This document shows, one piece after another, positions 30,647-41,936 of a stretch of DNA of 64,000 nt. The stretch's first letter is position 1. Each line of letters begins with the position of its first letter. Both the position numbers and the translations under genes were made by a program. The notes beneath the pieces were generated by a model. The model did not search any database. It was not told the origin of the DNA and saw nothing but the letters and a program-made list of their open reading frames with translations. Source of the DNA: [Mycobacterium] zoologicum (lineage in GTDB: Bacteria; Actinomycetota; Actinomycetes; Mycobacteriales; Mycobacteriaceae); assembly GCF_020172665.1 (NCBI RefSeq), contig NZ_CP083985.1, forward strand, positions 3,302,040-3,366,039, read 5' to 3'.

Positions 30647-31957
30647 TCAGGCCAGCTCGGAGTCCAGCCCCGCCAGATGACCGCGGGCTCGTGCGCAGAC
30701 CGCCGTGTCGCCGTTGGCGGTGTCGTGCAGCAACTGCCACCCTTCACGGTCGTCCCGACCCTCGGGAAGATCCAGCCACCGCCGCATCGCGGCCGTATTG
30801 CCCGACGCCAGCACCGCGCCGCGCATGCTGGTGCTCAGTTCGGTGCGCAGCCGTCCGATGCCGGGCGACAGCGACCGGGGCAGCAGCGGTCCCTGGTACT
30901 GCCCCATCGCGGTCCGCACATCGGCCGCATCCAGGGCGGTCAGTACATCGCCGATATCGCTGCTGATCGGTTTGAGCAGCCGGTAGGGCCGGGAGTCGAT
31001 GAAGTCGGCGCCGATGGCCTTGCGCAGTCGCGACATCTCGGCGCGAATCGTGACCGGGTCCAGGTCGGTTTCGTCGAGCAGTATCGCCAGATGGTCGGCG
31101 GTCAATCCCTCGGGGTGACGGCTGAGCAACGCCAAGATCTCGGCGTGCCGACCGCTCAGGGTCGTCCCCCGAACGTGCCCACCGGCGTCGGTCACCACCC
31201 AGCGCGACGGCCCGGGGCCCAGCACCGTCAGGCGGGCGCTCACCGCCGGGTTGGTCCCCACACCGGCCAGCCGCAGCAGCGCCAACTGGTTCTCCACCGC
31301 GACCGCCGTCGCGCGCAGCAAGGCCAGAGTGGTCGGGGTGACCACCCGGCCACTACCGGTCACGTTGATAGCGCCGATCACCGCACCGGTGGCACGGTCA
31401 TGGACGGGCACCGCCGTACAGTTCCAGGGGTGCACCGCGCGGGAGAAATGTTCCGCTCCGCGGATCTGCACCGGGCGATCCAGCGCCAGCGCGGTCCCGG
31501 GTGCGTTGGTTCCCACCCGACTTTCGCTCCAGTCGGCGCCGGGCACGAAGTTCATCGCTTCGACGCGTCGGCACACCCGACGATCACCTTCCACCCACAG
31601 CAGCGTGCCGTCGTCGCCGACTACGGCCACCACCACCCCGGAAGACGCCGCATCATCGGTCAACAGCTGCCGAATCACCGGCATCGCCGCCGTCAGCGGA
31701 TGCCCGTCACGCACCGCGGCCAGTTCATCGGAGATCACCTGCTGCGGCGGGCCGTCGGGATCGACCCCTCCAGCCAGGCTGCGCTGCCAGCTCTGCGCAA
31801 TCACCGGCGACAGCGGCGTCGTACCCAGGTATGCAGCGTCGATTCCCCCGGCGACGAACCGTTCGTGGATGTCGCGCAACGTCGACCTCAGGTTCCGCTC
31901 GTCGGCGATTCCCTCGATCGGCATTGCATCACGCTCCAACTCGCGCAACGGCCCCAT
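30647..31957 (-). CDS. GAF-domain transcriptional regulator (AcoR-like, no AAA+ domain)
   Basis: A 436-residue regulator. Residues 30-90 resemble the N-terminal part of AcoR-type regulators (SPVIAQSWQRSLAGGVDPDG). A GAF sensor domain lies about 90-230 (VGTNAPGTALALDRPVQIRG, FSRAVHPWNCTAVPVHD). A winged-helix-like DNA-binding part follows (LSGRHAEILALLSRHPEGLT, VTIRAEMSRLRKAIGADFID). There is no sigma-54 AAA+ module. ATG at 31957 has GGGAG 7 nt upstream. It lies downstream of and on the same strand as the two dehydrogenases, and probably controls them and acs. Confidence 0.85.
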   Translation of the reverse strand: MGPLRELERDAMPIEGIADERNLRSTLRDIHERFVAGGIDAAYLGTTPLSPVIAQSWQRSLAGGVDPDGPPQQVISDELAAVRDGHPLTAAMPVIRQLLTDDAASSGVVVAVVGDDGTLLWVEGDRRVCRRVEAMNFVPGADWSESRVGTNAPGTALALDRPVQIRGAEHFSRAVHPWNCTAVPVHDRATGAVIGAINVTGSGRVVTPTTLALLRATAVAVENQLALLRLAGVGTNPAVSARLTVLGPGPSRWVVTDAGGHVRGTTLSGRHAEILALLSRHPEGLTADHLAILLDETDLDPVTIRAEMSRLRKAIGADFIDSRPYRLLKPISSDIGDVLTALDAADVRTAMGQYQGPLLPRSLSPGIGRLRTELSTSMRGAVLASGNTAAMRRWLDLPEGRDDREGWQLLHDTANGDTAVCARARGHLAGLDSELA

Positions 31958-32007
31958 ACGGTGCTCCCAGGGTAGTCCGATCGCCAACCGGGCGTAACAA
32001 CCTTCCG

Positions 32008-33072
32008 CTACCGGTAATCGATCACCATCCGGCCGTCGATCTGTCCGCGGTCCATCCGGTGGAAGATGTCGTTGATGTCCTCCAGCTTGGCGGTGGTCAC
32101 GATGGGCTTGATCAGACCGCGGGCATAGAAGTCGAGCGCCTCGGCCAGGTCCTGCCGGCTACCGACCATCGAGCCCCGGATGGTCAGTTCGTTGACCGCG
32201 ATGTCGAAGATCGTCGCCGGGAAGTCCCCGGGCGGCAGGCCTAGGAAGACGATGGTGCCGCCGCGGCGGGCCATCCCGATCGCCTGCGCGAACGCCTGGG
32301 GATGCACCGCGGTGACCAGCACACCATGCGTTCCGCCGGTGAGCTTGCGGGCTTCGGCGGCCACGTCGACAGTGCGCGCGTTCAGGGTGATCTCGGCGCC
32401 CAGCCGAGCGGCCAGCGCCAGCTTCGGGTCGTCGACGTCGACGGCCAGCACCCGCATCCCCATCGCCCGGGCGTATTGCACCGCGACGTGGCCGAGCCCA
32501 CCGATGCCGGAGATCGCCACCCATTGGCCGGGCCGGGTCTCGGTTCGCTTCAGGCCCTTGTAGACGGTGACACCGGCGCACAGAATCGGTGCGACTTCCA
32601 CCGGGTCGGCGCCGTCCGGGATTCGGGCCGCATAGTCTGCGTTGACCAACATGTAGCTACCGAAGCTGCCGTTGACCGCGTACCCGCCGTTCTGCTGCTT
32701 CTCGCACATGGTTTCCCGGCCGGTGTGGCAGTATTCGCAACGTCCGCACGCCGACCACAGCCAGGCGTTGCCGACCTTGTCGCCCACCTCGAGATCGTCG
32801 ACACCCGGACCGAGTGCGACCACAGTGCCGTATCCCTCATGGCCCGGAACAAACGGCGGCTGCGGCTTGACCGGCCAGTCACCTTGTGCGGCATGCAGGT
32901 CGGTGTGGCATACGCCGGAGGTCTCGAGCTTCACGAGAGCTTCCCGGTAACCGGGGGTGGGCAACGGCAATTCGGAAACCTGCAGCGGCGCACCGAATTC
33001 AGTGACAATCGCGGCCTGCATGGTTGCGATGGGCGGCGCGGCTGTGCGGGCGGTTTGGGAGGCGCTGGTCAT
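32008..33072 (-). CDS. adh: Zinc-dependent alcohol dehydrogenase (AdhP-like)
   Basis: Oxidises an alcohol, probably ethanol, to the aldehyde with NAD. The 354-residue protein shows catalytic zinc ligands in SGVCHTDLHAAQGDWP and GHEGYGTVVALG, structural zinc cysteines in CGRCEYCHTGRETMC, and the dinucleotide motif GIGGLGH. ATG at 33072 starts it, 47 bp downstream of the aldehyde dehydrogenase gene, so the pair forms an operon converting alcohol to acid. Confidence 0.93.
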   Translation of the reverse strand: MTSASQTARTAAPPIATMQAAIVTEFGAPLQVSELPLPTPGYREALVKLETSGVCHTDLHAAQGDWPVKPQPPFVPGHEGYGTVVALGPGVDDLEVGDKVGNAWLWSACGRCEYCHTGRETMCEKQQNGGYAVNGSFGSYMLVNADYAARIPDGADPVEVAPILCAGVTVYKGLKRTETRPGQWVAISGIGGLGHVAVQYARAMGMRVLAVDVDDPKLALAARLGAEITLNARTVDVAAEARKLTGGTHGVLVTAVHPQAFAQAIGMARRGGTIVFLGLPPGDFPATIFDIAVNELTIRGSMVGSRQDLAEALDFYARGLIKPIVTTAKLEDINDIFHRMDRGQIDGRMVIDYR

Positions 33073-33119
33073 CGTTCGTTCCTATCTTCGAGGGTGGATT
33101 CCTTCAACTGGGTTGCGGC

Positions 33120-34643
<1,524 letters not shown>

Positions 34644-34700
34644 AATTCCTCCTCATGTGCGAACTGTGGCTGCGATCACACACAAGGTAGGGCTGGCCGG

Positions 34701-34719
34701 GTTGCATCACCGTTGCAAC
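34701..34719 (-). promoter_or_regulatory. Candidate activator site upstream of aldehyde dehydrogenase
   Basis: On the plus strand GTTGCATCACCGTTGCAAC, a dyad with GTTGCA/TGCAAC arms and a 7-bp spacer. Read towards the gene its 17-bp core is TGCAACGGTGATGCAAC, one base different from the acs site. The gap from the core to the start codon is 57 nt, as at acs. Confidence 0.65.
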
Positions 34720-34783
34720 GACTCAGACGCGGTTTGGCGCACCGGCTCCTGCACCGCCGAACAACTGCAGGGCCGCGGTGGGC

Positions 34784-35911
34784 TCAGCCGATCCGATCGA
34801 TCGCGGCGCTCAACCGCGCCACCGTTCCCTCGACATCGGCCAGCTTGTCCAGGCCGAACAAGCCCACCCGGAAGGTGCTGAACGTCGCCGGTTCGTCGCA
34901 TTGCAGCGGCACTCCCGCCGCGGTCTGAAGCCCCTGGGCCAGAAATTTTTTCCCGGTACGGATCTCGGGGTCGGTGGTGTAGCTGACCACCACGCCGGGC
35001 GCTTCGAATCCCGGCGCGGCCACGCTGGGGAAGCCGCGTTCGGCCAGCAGCGCACGCACCTTGCGCCCCAGGGCGAACTGTTGCTCGCGCACCGCGCCGA
35101 AGCCGCGCGCGCGGGTCTCGGCCATGGCGTCGCGCAGGCCTCTGATGACCCCGGTCGGCATGGTCGCGTGATAGGCGTGGCCACCGTTCTCGTAGGCCAC
35201 CATGATGTCGCGCCATTTCTTCAGATCCAGCGCGAAGCTGGTGCTCTGGGTGCGCTCCATGACCTCCGCCGCCCGGCTGGACAGGCAGACCGCGGCGCAG
35301 CCCGGGTCGGCACTCCAGCCCTTCTGCGGCGCGGTCACCAATACGTCGACGCCGAGCGCTGCCATATCGACCCAGACGACGCCCGAGGCGATGCAGTCCA
35401 GGACCAGCAGGCCGCCCACCGCCGCTGTCGCCGCGCCGAGGCGCGCCAAGTAGTCGTCGGGCAGGAGGATTCCGCTGGCGGTCTCCACGTGCGGGACGAA
35501 CACCACCGCCGGCCGGGTCCGCGCGATCGCCTCCTCGACCTCGTCGATGGGCGCGGGCGCGAAGGGCGCCTGGTCGCCGTCGCCGGTCGGGCGCGCCTTG
35601 AGCACGGTGATGCGGTCGGTGATGCGGCCGGTCTGAAGGATCTGACTCCACCGGTAGCTGAAGAACCCGTTGCGGACGACGAGTACCTCGGCGTCGTTGG
35701 CGAACTGGCGCGCCACCGCCTCCATCCCGCAGGTTCCGTTGCCGGGCACCACGATTGCCACGTCGGCGTGGTACACCTCGCGCAGCATGGCCGAGACGTC
35801 GTTCATGACGTCCTGGAAGCGCGCGGACATGTGGTTGAGCGCCCGGTCGGTGTAGACGACGGAGTACTCCAGAAGGCCGTCTGGGTCTACTTCGGGCAGA
35901 AGTCCTGGCAT
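34784..35911 (-). CDS. Alanine-glyoxylate/serine-pyruvate-type aminotransferase (class V)
   Basis: A 375-residue PLP enzyme of the class V family. VVPGNGTCGMEAVARQFA is the cofactor phosphate region, FVPHVETASGILLPDDYL and VLDCIASGVVWVDM flank the pyridoxal-contacting Asp, and TAPQKGWSADPG holds the Schiff-base Lys. Exact amino donor and acceptor are uncertain; alanine-glyoxylate or serine-pyruvate types are most alike. ATG at 35911 is the start. It stands between the aldehyde dehydrogenase operon and fadE25 on the same strand. Confidence 0.85.
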   Translation of the reverse strand: MPGLLPEVDPDGLLEYSVVYTDRALNHMSARFQDVMNDVSAMLREVYHADVAIVVPGNGTCGMEAVARQFANDAEVLVVRNGFFSYRWSQILQTGRITDRITVLKARPTGDGDQAPFAPAPIDEVEEAIARTRPAVVFVPHVETASGILLPDDYLARLGAATAAVGGLLVLDCIASGVVWVDMAALGVDVLVTAPQKGWSADPGCAAVCLSSRAAEVMERTQSTSFALDLKKWRDIMVAYENGGHAYHATMPTGVIRGLRDAMAETRARGFGAVREQQFALGRKVRALLAERGFPSVAAPGFEAPGVVVSYTTDPEIRTGKKFLAQGLQTAAGVPLQCDEPATFSTFRVGLFGLDKLADVEGTVARLSAAIDRIG

Positions 35912-35939
35912 GAAGCCTCTCCTAGCGTCGGTGGACTGA

Positions 35940-37109
35940 TCAGCGCAGCAGGTGCCGGCTCATCACGACGCGCTGAATCTGGTTGGTGCCCTCATAGATC
36001 TGGGTGATCTTGGCGTCGCGCATCATCCGCTCCACCGGGAAGTCGGTGGTGTAGCCCGCGCCACCGAACAACTGCACAGCGTCGGTGGTGACCTCCATGG
36101 CCACATCCGAGGCGAAGCACTTCGACGCCGCCGAGATGAATCCCAGACCGGTCTCGCCACGCTCGGCGCGCGCCGCAGCCGAATACACCATCAACCGGGC
36201 GGCCTCCAGCTTCATCGCCATGTCGGCGAGCATGAACTGCACACCCTGGAAGCTGCTGATGTTCTTCCCGAACTGCTTGCGGTCCTTGGTGTATTCGATC
36301 GCCGCATCCAACGCGCCCTGGGCGATACCCACGGCTTGGGCACCGATGGTCGGCCGGGTGTGATCGAGCGTGCGCAGCGCGGTCTTGAATCCGGTACCGG
36401 GCTCCCCGATGATCCGGTCGCCGGGAATCCGGCAGTTCTCGAAATACAACTCCGTTGTCGGCGAACCCTTGATGCCGAGCTTGTGCTCCTTGGGCCCGAT
36501 GGTGAAGCCCTCGTCGTCGATGTGCACCATGAACGCCGAGATGCCGTTGGCGTCCAGGTCCGGGTCGGTCACCGCCATCACCGTGTACCAACTGGACTTG
36601 CCGCCGTTGGTGATCCAGCACTTGGACCCGTTGAGGATCCAGTCGTCTCCGTCGGCCTTGGCCCGGGTGCGCATCGCCGCGGCGTCACTGCCCGCCTCAC
36701 GCTCGGAGAGCGCATAGGAGGCCATCACCTCACCGGCCGCCAGACCCGGCAGGACCTGCGCCTTGAGTTCCTCGGAACCGGACAGGATCAGGCCCATCGT
36801 GCCCAGCTTGTTCACCGCCGGGATCAACGACGACGAGGCACACACCCGCGCCACTTCCTCGATGACGATGCACGCCGCCACCGAGTCCGCACCCTGACCG
36901 CCGTACTGCTCGGGCACGTGCACGGCGTTGAAGCCCGAGGCGTTCAGCGCCACCAGGGCCTCCTCGGGGAAGCGCGCCTTCTCGTCGACATCCTTGGCGT
37001 ACGGAGCAATCTCCTTCTCCGCCAACGCCCGAATCGCCGACCGCAACTCATCATGCTCCTCAGGGAGCTTGAACAGATCGAACGAGGGATTCCCGGCCCA
37101 CCCAGCCAT
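35940..37109 (-). CDS. fadE25: Acyl-CoA dehydrogenase FadE25
   Basis: FAD-dependent acyl-CoA dehydrogenase, 389 residues, the same length as Rv3274c. Signatures are MASYALSEREAGSDAAAMRT, WITNGGKSSWYTVMAV, QAVGIAQGALDAAIEYTKDR and QLFGGAGYTTDFPVERMMRD with IYEGTNQIQRVV at the end. ATG at 37109 follows TAGGAGG at 5 nt; a GTG three bases upstream is too near the ribosome site. It lies 14 bp downstream of purE, as in other mycobacteria. The physiological acyl chain is not fixed by sequence. Confidence 0.95.
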   Translation of the reverse strand: MAGWAGNPSFDLFKLPEEHDELRSAIRALAEKEIAPYAKDVDEKARFPEEALVALNASGFNAVHVPEQYGGQGADSVAACIVIEEVARVCASSSLIPAVNKLGTMGLILSGSEELKAQVLPGLAAGEVMASYALSEREAGSDAAAMRTRAKADGDDWILNGSKCWITNGGKSSWYTVMAVTDPDLDANGISAFMVHIDDEGFTIGPKEHKLGIKGSPTTELYFENCRIPGDRIIGEPGTGFKTALRTLDHTRPTIGAQAVGIAQGALDAAIEYTKDRKQFGKNISSFQGVQFMLADMAMKLEAARLMVYSAAARAERGETGLGFISAASKCFASDVAMEVTTDAVQLFGGAGYTTDFPVERMMRDAKITQIYEGTNQIQRVVMSRHLLR

Positions 37110-37123
37110 CACAGCCTCCTAAG

Positions 37124-37639
37124 CTACTCGCCGGTGACTTTACCTTGAAGCGCGGCGTCTTTCGCAAGCACGACGTCGGCCAACCGATCCTGAAATGCCA
37201 CCATCCGGGCCCGCATCGTCGCGTCGGCGGAGCCCAGAATACGCGCCGCCAGCAAACCCGCGTTGCGTGCGCCGCCGATGGAAACCGTCGCCACCGGCAC
37301 GCCGGCCGGCATCTGCACAATCGACAGCAAAGAGTCCAACCCGTCCAGGTGAGCCAGCGGCACCGGGACCCCGATCACCGGCAGCGGTGTGGCCGAAGCC
37401 ACCATCCCCGGCAGGTGCGCAGCGCCACCCGCCCCGGCGATGATCACCTCGATGCCCCGGCCCGCTGCGTCGCGGGCGTAGTCGAACATCCGTTGCGGGG
37501 TGCGGTGCGCCGAGACGACCCCGACCTCGAAGGGGATCTCGAACTCGGCCAGCGCCAGCGCCGCCTCCTCCATCACCGACCAGTCGCTGTCGCTGCCCAT
37601 GATCACGCCGACCCGGGGTCCGGGCTTGTGCTCACTCAT
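37124..37639 (-). CDS. purE: N5-carboxyaminoimidazole ribonucleotide mutase PurE
   Basis: Moves the carboxyl group of N5-CAIR to give CAIR in purine synthesis. The protein has 171 residues with [17 protein letters not shown], the catalytic-site motif [15 protein letters not shown], and [20 protein letters not shown] at 37639 overlaps the purK end by 8 bp, so PurK and PurE are made together and act in succession. Confidence 0.96.
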   Translation of the reverse strand: MSEHKPGPRVGVIMGSDSDWSVMEEAALALAEFEIPFEVGVVSAHRTPQRMFDYARDAAGRGIEVIIAGAGGAAHLPGMVASATPLPVIGVPVPLAHLDGLDSLLSIVQMPAGVPVATVSIGGARNAGLLAARILGSADATMRARMVAFQDRLADVVLAKDAALQGKVTGE

Positions 37640-38849
37640 GCGGGTCCCATCCATCGCTCCATTCCCCGTGCGACAACCAGTGTGCCGCGCTTTCGGCCCG
37701 TTCACGCAGCTTCGCCCACTCCGACAAGTCATCCCCGAGCAGATTGATGTGCCCGATCTTGCGTCCGGGCCGTTCGCCCTTGCCGTACAGGTGCACTCGC
37801 GCGTCGGGATAGCGGGCGAACAGGTGGTGCAGCCGCTCGTCCATCGTCATCGTCGGCGGTTCCGCAGCACCCAGCACATTGGCCATCACGGTCACCGCAA
37901 CCACCGGGGAGGTGGCTCCCAGCGGGTAGTCCAGCACCGCGCGTAGATGCTGTTCGAACTGACTGGTGGCGGCGCCGTCCATGGTCCAGTGGCCGGAGTT
38001 GTGCGGACGCATCGCCAGCTCGTTGACCAACAGGGCGCCGTCCGTCGTCTCGAACAGCTCGACCGCCAGCACCCCGACGACACCCAACTCGTCGGCCAGG
38101 CGGAGCGCCAATCGCTGTGCCGCAGCAGCTGATTCGTCGGACAGATCCGGAGCCGGCGCGATCACCGTCACGCAGATCCCGTCCTGTTGCACGGTCTCGA
38201 CCACCGGCCACGCCGCGCCCTGACCGAACGGTGAGCGGGCGACCAGCGCGGAGAGCTCGCGACGCATCGCGACTCGTTCCTCGGCCAGCACCGCCACCCC
38301 GGCGGCCAGGTAGTCGGCCACAGCGGCTCGGGCCTGCTCGGCGTCGTCGACGATCGAGACCCCGCGCCCGTCGTAGCCGCCCCGGGCCGCCTTGATCACC
38401 ATCGGACCACCCGTCACGACGGCGAACTCGTCGACTGCGTCGACAGTCTCGATGGCGGCGAATCGCGGCACCGGCGCCCCCAGCGCCGCCAGCTTGCGCC
38501 GCATCACCAGCTTGTCCTGGGCGTGCAGCAGCGCGGCCGGCGGCGGCGCCACGGTGACGCCCTCGGCGACCAGCTTCTCCAGCAACTCACCTGGGACGTG
38601 CTCGTGGTCGAACGTGAGCACGGTGGCCCCGGCCGCGGCCCGGCGCAGGGCGTCGAGGTCGGTGTGCGATCCGATCACCACATCCGGGCTGACCTGGGCC
38701 GCCGGTTCGTCGGCGTCGGCGGCGAGCACCCGCAGCCGCTGACCGAGCGCGATCGCCGCCTGATGGGTCATCCGGGCCAGCTGGCCGCCGCCGACCATGG
38801 CGACCAAGGGGTAACGCCCGCTTGCGGGGGACGTGGAAGGCGCAGACAC
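37632..38849 (-). CDS. purK: N5-carboxyaminoimidazole ribonucleotide synthase PurK
   Basis: ATP-grasp enzyme making N5-CAIR from AIR, bicarbonate and ATP. It has 405 residues from GTG 38849; [20 protein letters not shown] is the N-terminal nucleotide motif, [15 protein letters not shown] the ATP-binding loop, and [20 protein letters not shown] the metal and substrate region. A much longer upstream frame exists but lacks family support. The promoter is shared divergently with the GtrA gene. Confidence 0.95.
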   Translation of the reverse strand: MSAPSTSPASGRYPLVAMVGGGQLARMTHQAAIALGQRLRVLAADADEPAAQVSPDVVIGSHTDLDALRRAAAGATVLTFDHEHVPGELLEKLVAEGVTVAPPPAALLHAQDKLVMRRKLAALGAPVPRFAAIETVDAVDEFAVVTGGPMVIKAARGGYDGRGVSIVDDAEQARAAVADYLAAGVAVLAEERVAMRRELSALVARSPFGQGAAWPVVETVQQDGICVTVIAPAPDLSDESAAAAQRLALRLADELGVVGVLAVELFETTDGALLVNELAMRPHNSGHWTMDGAATSQFEQHLRAVLDYPLGATSPVVAVTVMANVLGAAEPPTMTMDERLHHLFARYPDARVHLYGKGERPGRKIGHINLLGDDLSEWAKLRERAESAAHWLSHGEWSDGWDPHE

Positions 38850-38934
38850 GGGCAATATCGTGTCACGACCGCCGGCAGAGGTCGTTATCCAGTCGTTAGG
38901 CGGGAGACCCGCAGAGTCCGTACACTGGCAACTT

Positions 38935-39582
38935 GTGTCTTTTACCGACGCCACCATCGCCCGCCTGCCGCGGGTGATCCGACCCCTGGCCGAGCGCCAC
39001 CACGAGTTGATCAAGTTCGCCATCGTCGGCGCGACCACCTTCGTGATCGACTCGGCGCTGTTCTACACACTCAAGCTGACGATCCTGTCGCCCAAGCCCG
39101 TCACCGCCAAGGTCATCTCCGGGATCGTGGCCGTGATCGCGTCCTACATCCTCAACCGCGAGTGGAGCTTCAAGGCACGGGGCGGCCGGGAACGCCACCA
39201 CGAGGCGCTGCTGTTCTTCGGGGTCAGCGCCGTCGGCGTGCTGCTGTCGATGGCGCCGCTGTGGTTCTCCAGCTACGTGCTGCAGCTGCGGGCGCCCAAT
39301 GTGTCCCTCACTGTTGAGAACATCGCCGACTTCATCTCGGCCTACATCATCGGCAATCTGTTGCAGATGGCGTTCCGGTTCTGGGCGTTTCGGCGCTGGG
39401 TCTTCCCCGACGAGTTCGGCCGCAGCGACGACGCTGCGCTCAGTGCGACTCTGGAGACCGGTGCGCTCGCCGAAGCCCTCGAGGACGCCGAATTGGACGG
39501 CGGCCCGGATACCGGTGTGGTGACACTGTTCCGGCGGCCTGCGTCTCAGCCGCCGACGGACGGGCTGTCGAAGACTTCGTGA
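38935..39582 (+). CDS. GtrA family membrane protein
   Basis: A 215-residue orthologue of Rv3277 with four hydrophobic segments (LIKFAIVGATTFVIDSALFY, AKVISGIVAVIASYIL, ALLFFGVSAVGVLLSM, FISAYIIGNLLQMAFRFWAF). GtrA proteins are thought to flip or help transfer polyprenyl-linked sugars for envelope glycans. GTG at 38935 is preceded by TACACT at 38921-38926, so the transcript may be leaderless. The tail overlaps the convergent PH-domain gene by 37 bp. Confidence 0.88.
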   Translation: MSFTDATIARLPRVIRPLAERHHELIKFAIVGATTFVIDSALFYTLKLTILSPKPVTAKVISGIVAVIASYILNREWSFKARGGRERHHEALLFFGVSAVGVLLSMAPLWFSSYVLQLRAPNVSLTVENIADFISAYIIGNLLQMAFRFWAFRRWVFPDEFGRSDDAALSATLETGALAEALEDAELDGGPDTGVVTLFRRPASQPPTDGLSKTS

Positions 39583-40055
39583 TACAACAGCGCGTGGACC
39601 TGTTCCACCCGCGGAATGTCGTAGAACTCCAACGGTTCCTGTGACGCCGACTCGATGACCAGGGTGCCGGTGCGCAGTATCCGGTCGATGAACCCGTGGA
39701 CGAATTCCACACTGTTGATGCGTGCCAATGCGATGTCGATGCCGCTGCGGGTGAGCAACCCGTGCCGGAACATCACCCGGCGGTCGGTGATGACGAAGTG
39801 GGTGGTCAACCAGTTCAGGTACGGCAGGACCGCCAGCCAGCCGACCACCACCAGCCAGATCGCCCCGATCACCCCGACGACGACGTTCTTGGCGGTGGGA
39901 TCCCAGGCGAGGGGGTTGACGATCCCCGCCAGGAAGCCGGCGCCGGCGGTGACCAGCAGGAGGGCCAGAATCGGCCCGATCAGCCGCTTGACGTGCGGGT
40001 GGCGGTGCAGCACCACATGTTCGTCGTCGGCCAGCACGCTCTCGGGGTAACCCAC
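39546..40055 (-). CDS. PH-domain (bPH2-type) membrane protein
   Basis: A 169-residue orthologue of Rv3278c. Two hydrophobic segments (LIGPILALLLVTAGAGFLAG, VGVIGAIWLVVVGWLAVLPY) are followed by a bacterial PH domain (HFVITDRRVMFRHGLLTRSG, SVEFVHGFIDRILRTGTLVI). Function is unknown. GTG at 40055 starts it, 8 bp after birA on the same strand, so the two are co-transcribed. Confidence 0.87.
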   Translation of the reverse strand: MGYPESVLADDEHVVLHRHPHVKRLIGPILALLLVTAGAGFLAGIVNPLAWDPTAKNVVVGVIGAIWLVVVGWLAVLPYLNWLTTHFVITDRRVMFRHGLLTRSGIDIALARINSVEFVHGFIDRILRTGTLVIESASQEPLEFYDIPRVEQVHALLYHEVFDSPSVGG

Positions 40056-40063
40056 GACCGGCC

Positions 40064-40885
40064 CTAATTCGGCCGCAGCCGGGTGACGTCGCCGGCCGAT
40101 ACCGTCACGGTTTGGCCGCCGGTGTCGATGACAAGCCGCCCCGTCTCGTCGATGGCCTGCGCGACGCCTTCCACCCGCTGCTCGCCCGGCATGTCGGCGC
40201 GTACCCGCTCGCCCAGCGTGCAGCTGTGCCGCCGGTAGTCCGCGGCCAGTGCGTCATCGGCCCCGCCGGCCGTTCGCCAGGCCGAGATCCGCGCCGCGAG
40301 GTGACGAAGTACTTTTTCCGCCAAGATATTCCGGTCGAGCACTGAGGAACCGAGCATCGCCAGCGAGACGGCGGCCGGGTCCGGCGCCTCGTCGGCGGTC
40401 ATCGTCACGTTCAGGCCGAGCCCGACGACGATGACGGGTTTCGGGGGTTGCTTGGGCGTGGCCACCTCGGCGAGGATTCCGGCCAGCTTGCCGTCTTTGG
40501 CGATGACGTCGTTGGGCCACTTCAGCCCGACCTGCAGGCCGGCCTCCGCGAGCGCGTCAGCCACCGCGACGCCGGTGGCCAGTGTCAGCCAGCCCCATCC
40601 CGACGTAGGCACGGTGTCGGCGGCGACCCCGACCGACAGTGCGAGCTGGCTGCGCGGTGGGGCGCTCCACTGCCTGCCGTGCCGGCCGCGGCCGGCGGTC
40701 TGGTGATCGGCCAGCAGCACCGCCCCGTCGATGTCGCCACCCGCCGCGGCGCGGGCCAGCAGGTCGGCGTTGGTGGAGCCGGTTTCGGCGATGACGTCCA
40801 GGCTGCGCCAGGGCAGGCCGGGTCCGGCCAGTCCGTCGCGCAGCACGGTGGCGTCCAGCGGCGGCCGGGGCGGCTGAGATTCCAT
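40064..40885 (-). CDS. birA: Biotin--[acetyl-CoA-carboxylase] ligase BirA
   Basis: Attaches biotin to the carrier domain of acyl-CoA carboxylases. The monofunctional enzyme (273 residues) has no N-terminal DNA-binding domain. TAGRGRHGRQWSAPP is the biotinyl-adenylate loop and GLKWPNDVIAKDGKLAGIL the biotin-binding motif. Its substrate AccA3 is encoded 8 kb away in the same conserved block. Start ATG at 40885. Confidence 0.95.
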   Translation of the reverse strand: MESQPPRPPLDATVLRDGLAGPGLPWRSLDVIAETGSTNADLLARAAAGGDIDGAVLLADHQTAGRGRHGRQWSAPPRSQLALSVGVAADTVPTSGWGWLTLATGVAVADALAEAGLQVGLKWPNDVIAKDGKLAGILAEVATPKQPPKPVIVVGLGLNVTMTADEAPDPAAVSLAMLGSSVLDRNILAEKVLRHLAARISAWRTAGGADDALAADYRRHSCTLGERVRADMPGEQRVEGVAQAIDETGRLVIDTGGQTVTVSAGDVTRLRPN

Positions 40886-40976
40886 TTCGCCAGCCTACGG
40901 GCGGTGGCGTGGCCGTACCGGTTGAAACGCCCGGCCGCGGGGTATGCGGATTGCAGATGTTGAGGAGGTGATCGCC

Positions 40977-41936
40977 ATGGTCACCAGGGGGTTACGGCGA
41001 CGAGTTCACCGTCGTCGCAGCACACAGTCGGTCGCCGTGTCGCTGACCAGTCGGTTCTTCGTGAAGAACGTGGTACGCGCCTGGGCGATCCGGCCTGACC
41101 TCGCCTGGCCGTTCGCGTCGGTCGACCGGTTCGCCGGTCTGGTGCCGTACGGCGGTTCCGCCGAGGTCCTGCGCGCCCGTCTGAGTCATTGTGTGGCCGA
41201 GCGGATTCAGGCAGCGGGAACCTCGGCGCAACAGGCGATTCTCTATCTGCACGGCGGCGCGTTCCTCACCTGTGGACTCAATACTCACCGTTCGCTGGCA
41301 GCGCGGCTGTCGAGGGCCGCCAATGCCTGCGTGCTCAACGTCGGCTATCGAATGTTGCCCTCGCACCGGATGTCCGATGCGATCGAAGACGCCCTGAGCG
41401 GGTTACGCTGGCTGCTCCGTCACGGCTATTCCCCGGAACAGATTGTGGTTGCTGGGGATTCGGCTGGGGGCTATCTGGCCTTCATGACCGTCTTGGCCGC
41501 CCAGCATTCGGAGAAGGTGAAACCCGCGGGCATAGCCGTTATCTCACCGTTCACCGACGCCAATCCGGCAGCGAAGCTGCGCCACCGCAATGCGGACCGA
41601 TGCGCGATGTTCCCGTGCGGGGCGCTGTCGGTGTTCAGCCGTTATCTGCTCCGCGCCCGCGCCGCGTCGCCGGTGGATGCCGACCTGTCGTCGCTGCCGC
41701 CGGTGACCATCCACGCCAGCTCCGACGAACTGTTGCTGCCCGATGCCGAAATCATGGCCCAGCGTTTGGATACCGCCGGCGTCCGGTGCGATCTGCACCT
41801 GTGGGACGGCCAGATTCACGACTTTCCTCTGGCGGCCGACGTGCTCCCCGAAGGCCGGCGGGCCATCCGCTACATCGGCGAGTTCGTCCAGCAGGTCACC
41901 GAGGACCAAAGCCCTCCAGACCTGACCGCCGCATAG
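40977..41936 (+). CDS. Alpha/beta-hydrolase (HSL-type esterase/lipase)
   Basis: A 319-residue esterase of the hormone-sensitive lipase group. The oxyanion motif HGGAF is in AILYLHGGAFLTCGL, and the nucleophile elbow in VVAGDSAGGYLAF. An Asp in ASSDELLLPDAE and a His in GQIHDFPLA complete the likely triad. ATG at 40977 has GAGGAGG 8 nt upstream, so the earlier in-frame ATG at 40944 is rejected. The substrate is unknown. The gene is absent from this spot in M. tuberculosis, and its 3-prime end overlaps the convergent LigD-type gene by 41 bp. Confidence 0.88.
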   Translation: MVTRGLRRRVHRRRSTQSVAVSLTSRFFVKNVVRAWAIRPDLAWPFASVDRFAGLVPYGGSAEVLRARLSHCVAERIQAAGTSAQQAILYLHGGAFLTCGLNTHRSLAARLSRAANACVLNVGYRMLPSHRMSDAIEDALSGLRWLLRHGYSPEQIVVAGDSAGGYLAFMTVLAAQHSEKVKPAGIAVISPFTDANPAAKLRHRNADRCAMFPCGALSVFSRYLLRARAASPVDADLSSLPPVTIHASSDELLLPDAEIMAQRLDTAGVRCDLHLWDGQIHDFPLAADVLPEGRRAIRYIGEFVQQVTEDQSPPDLTAA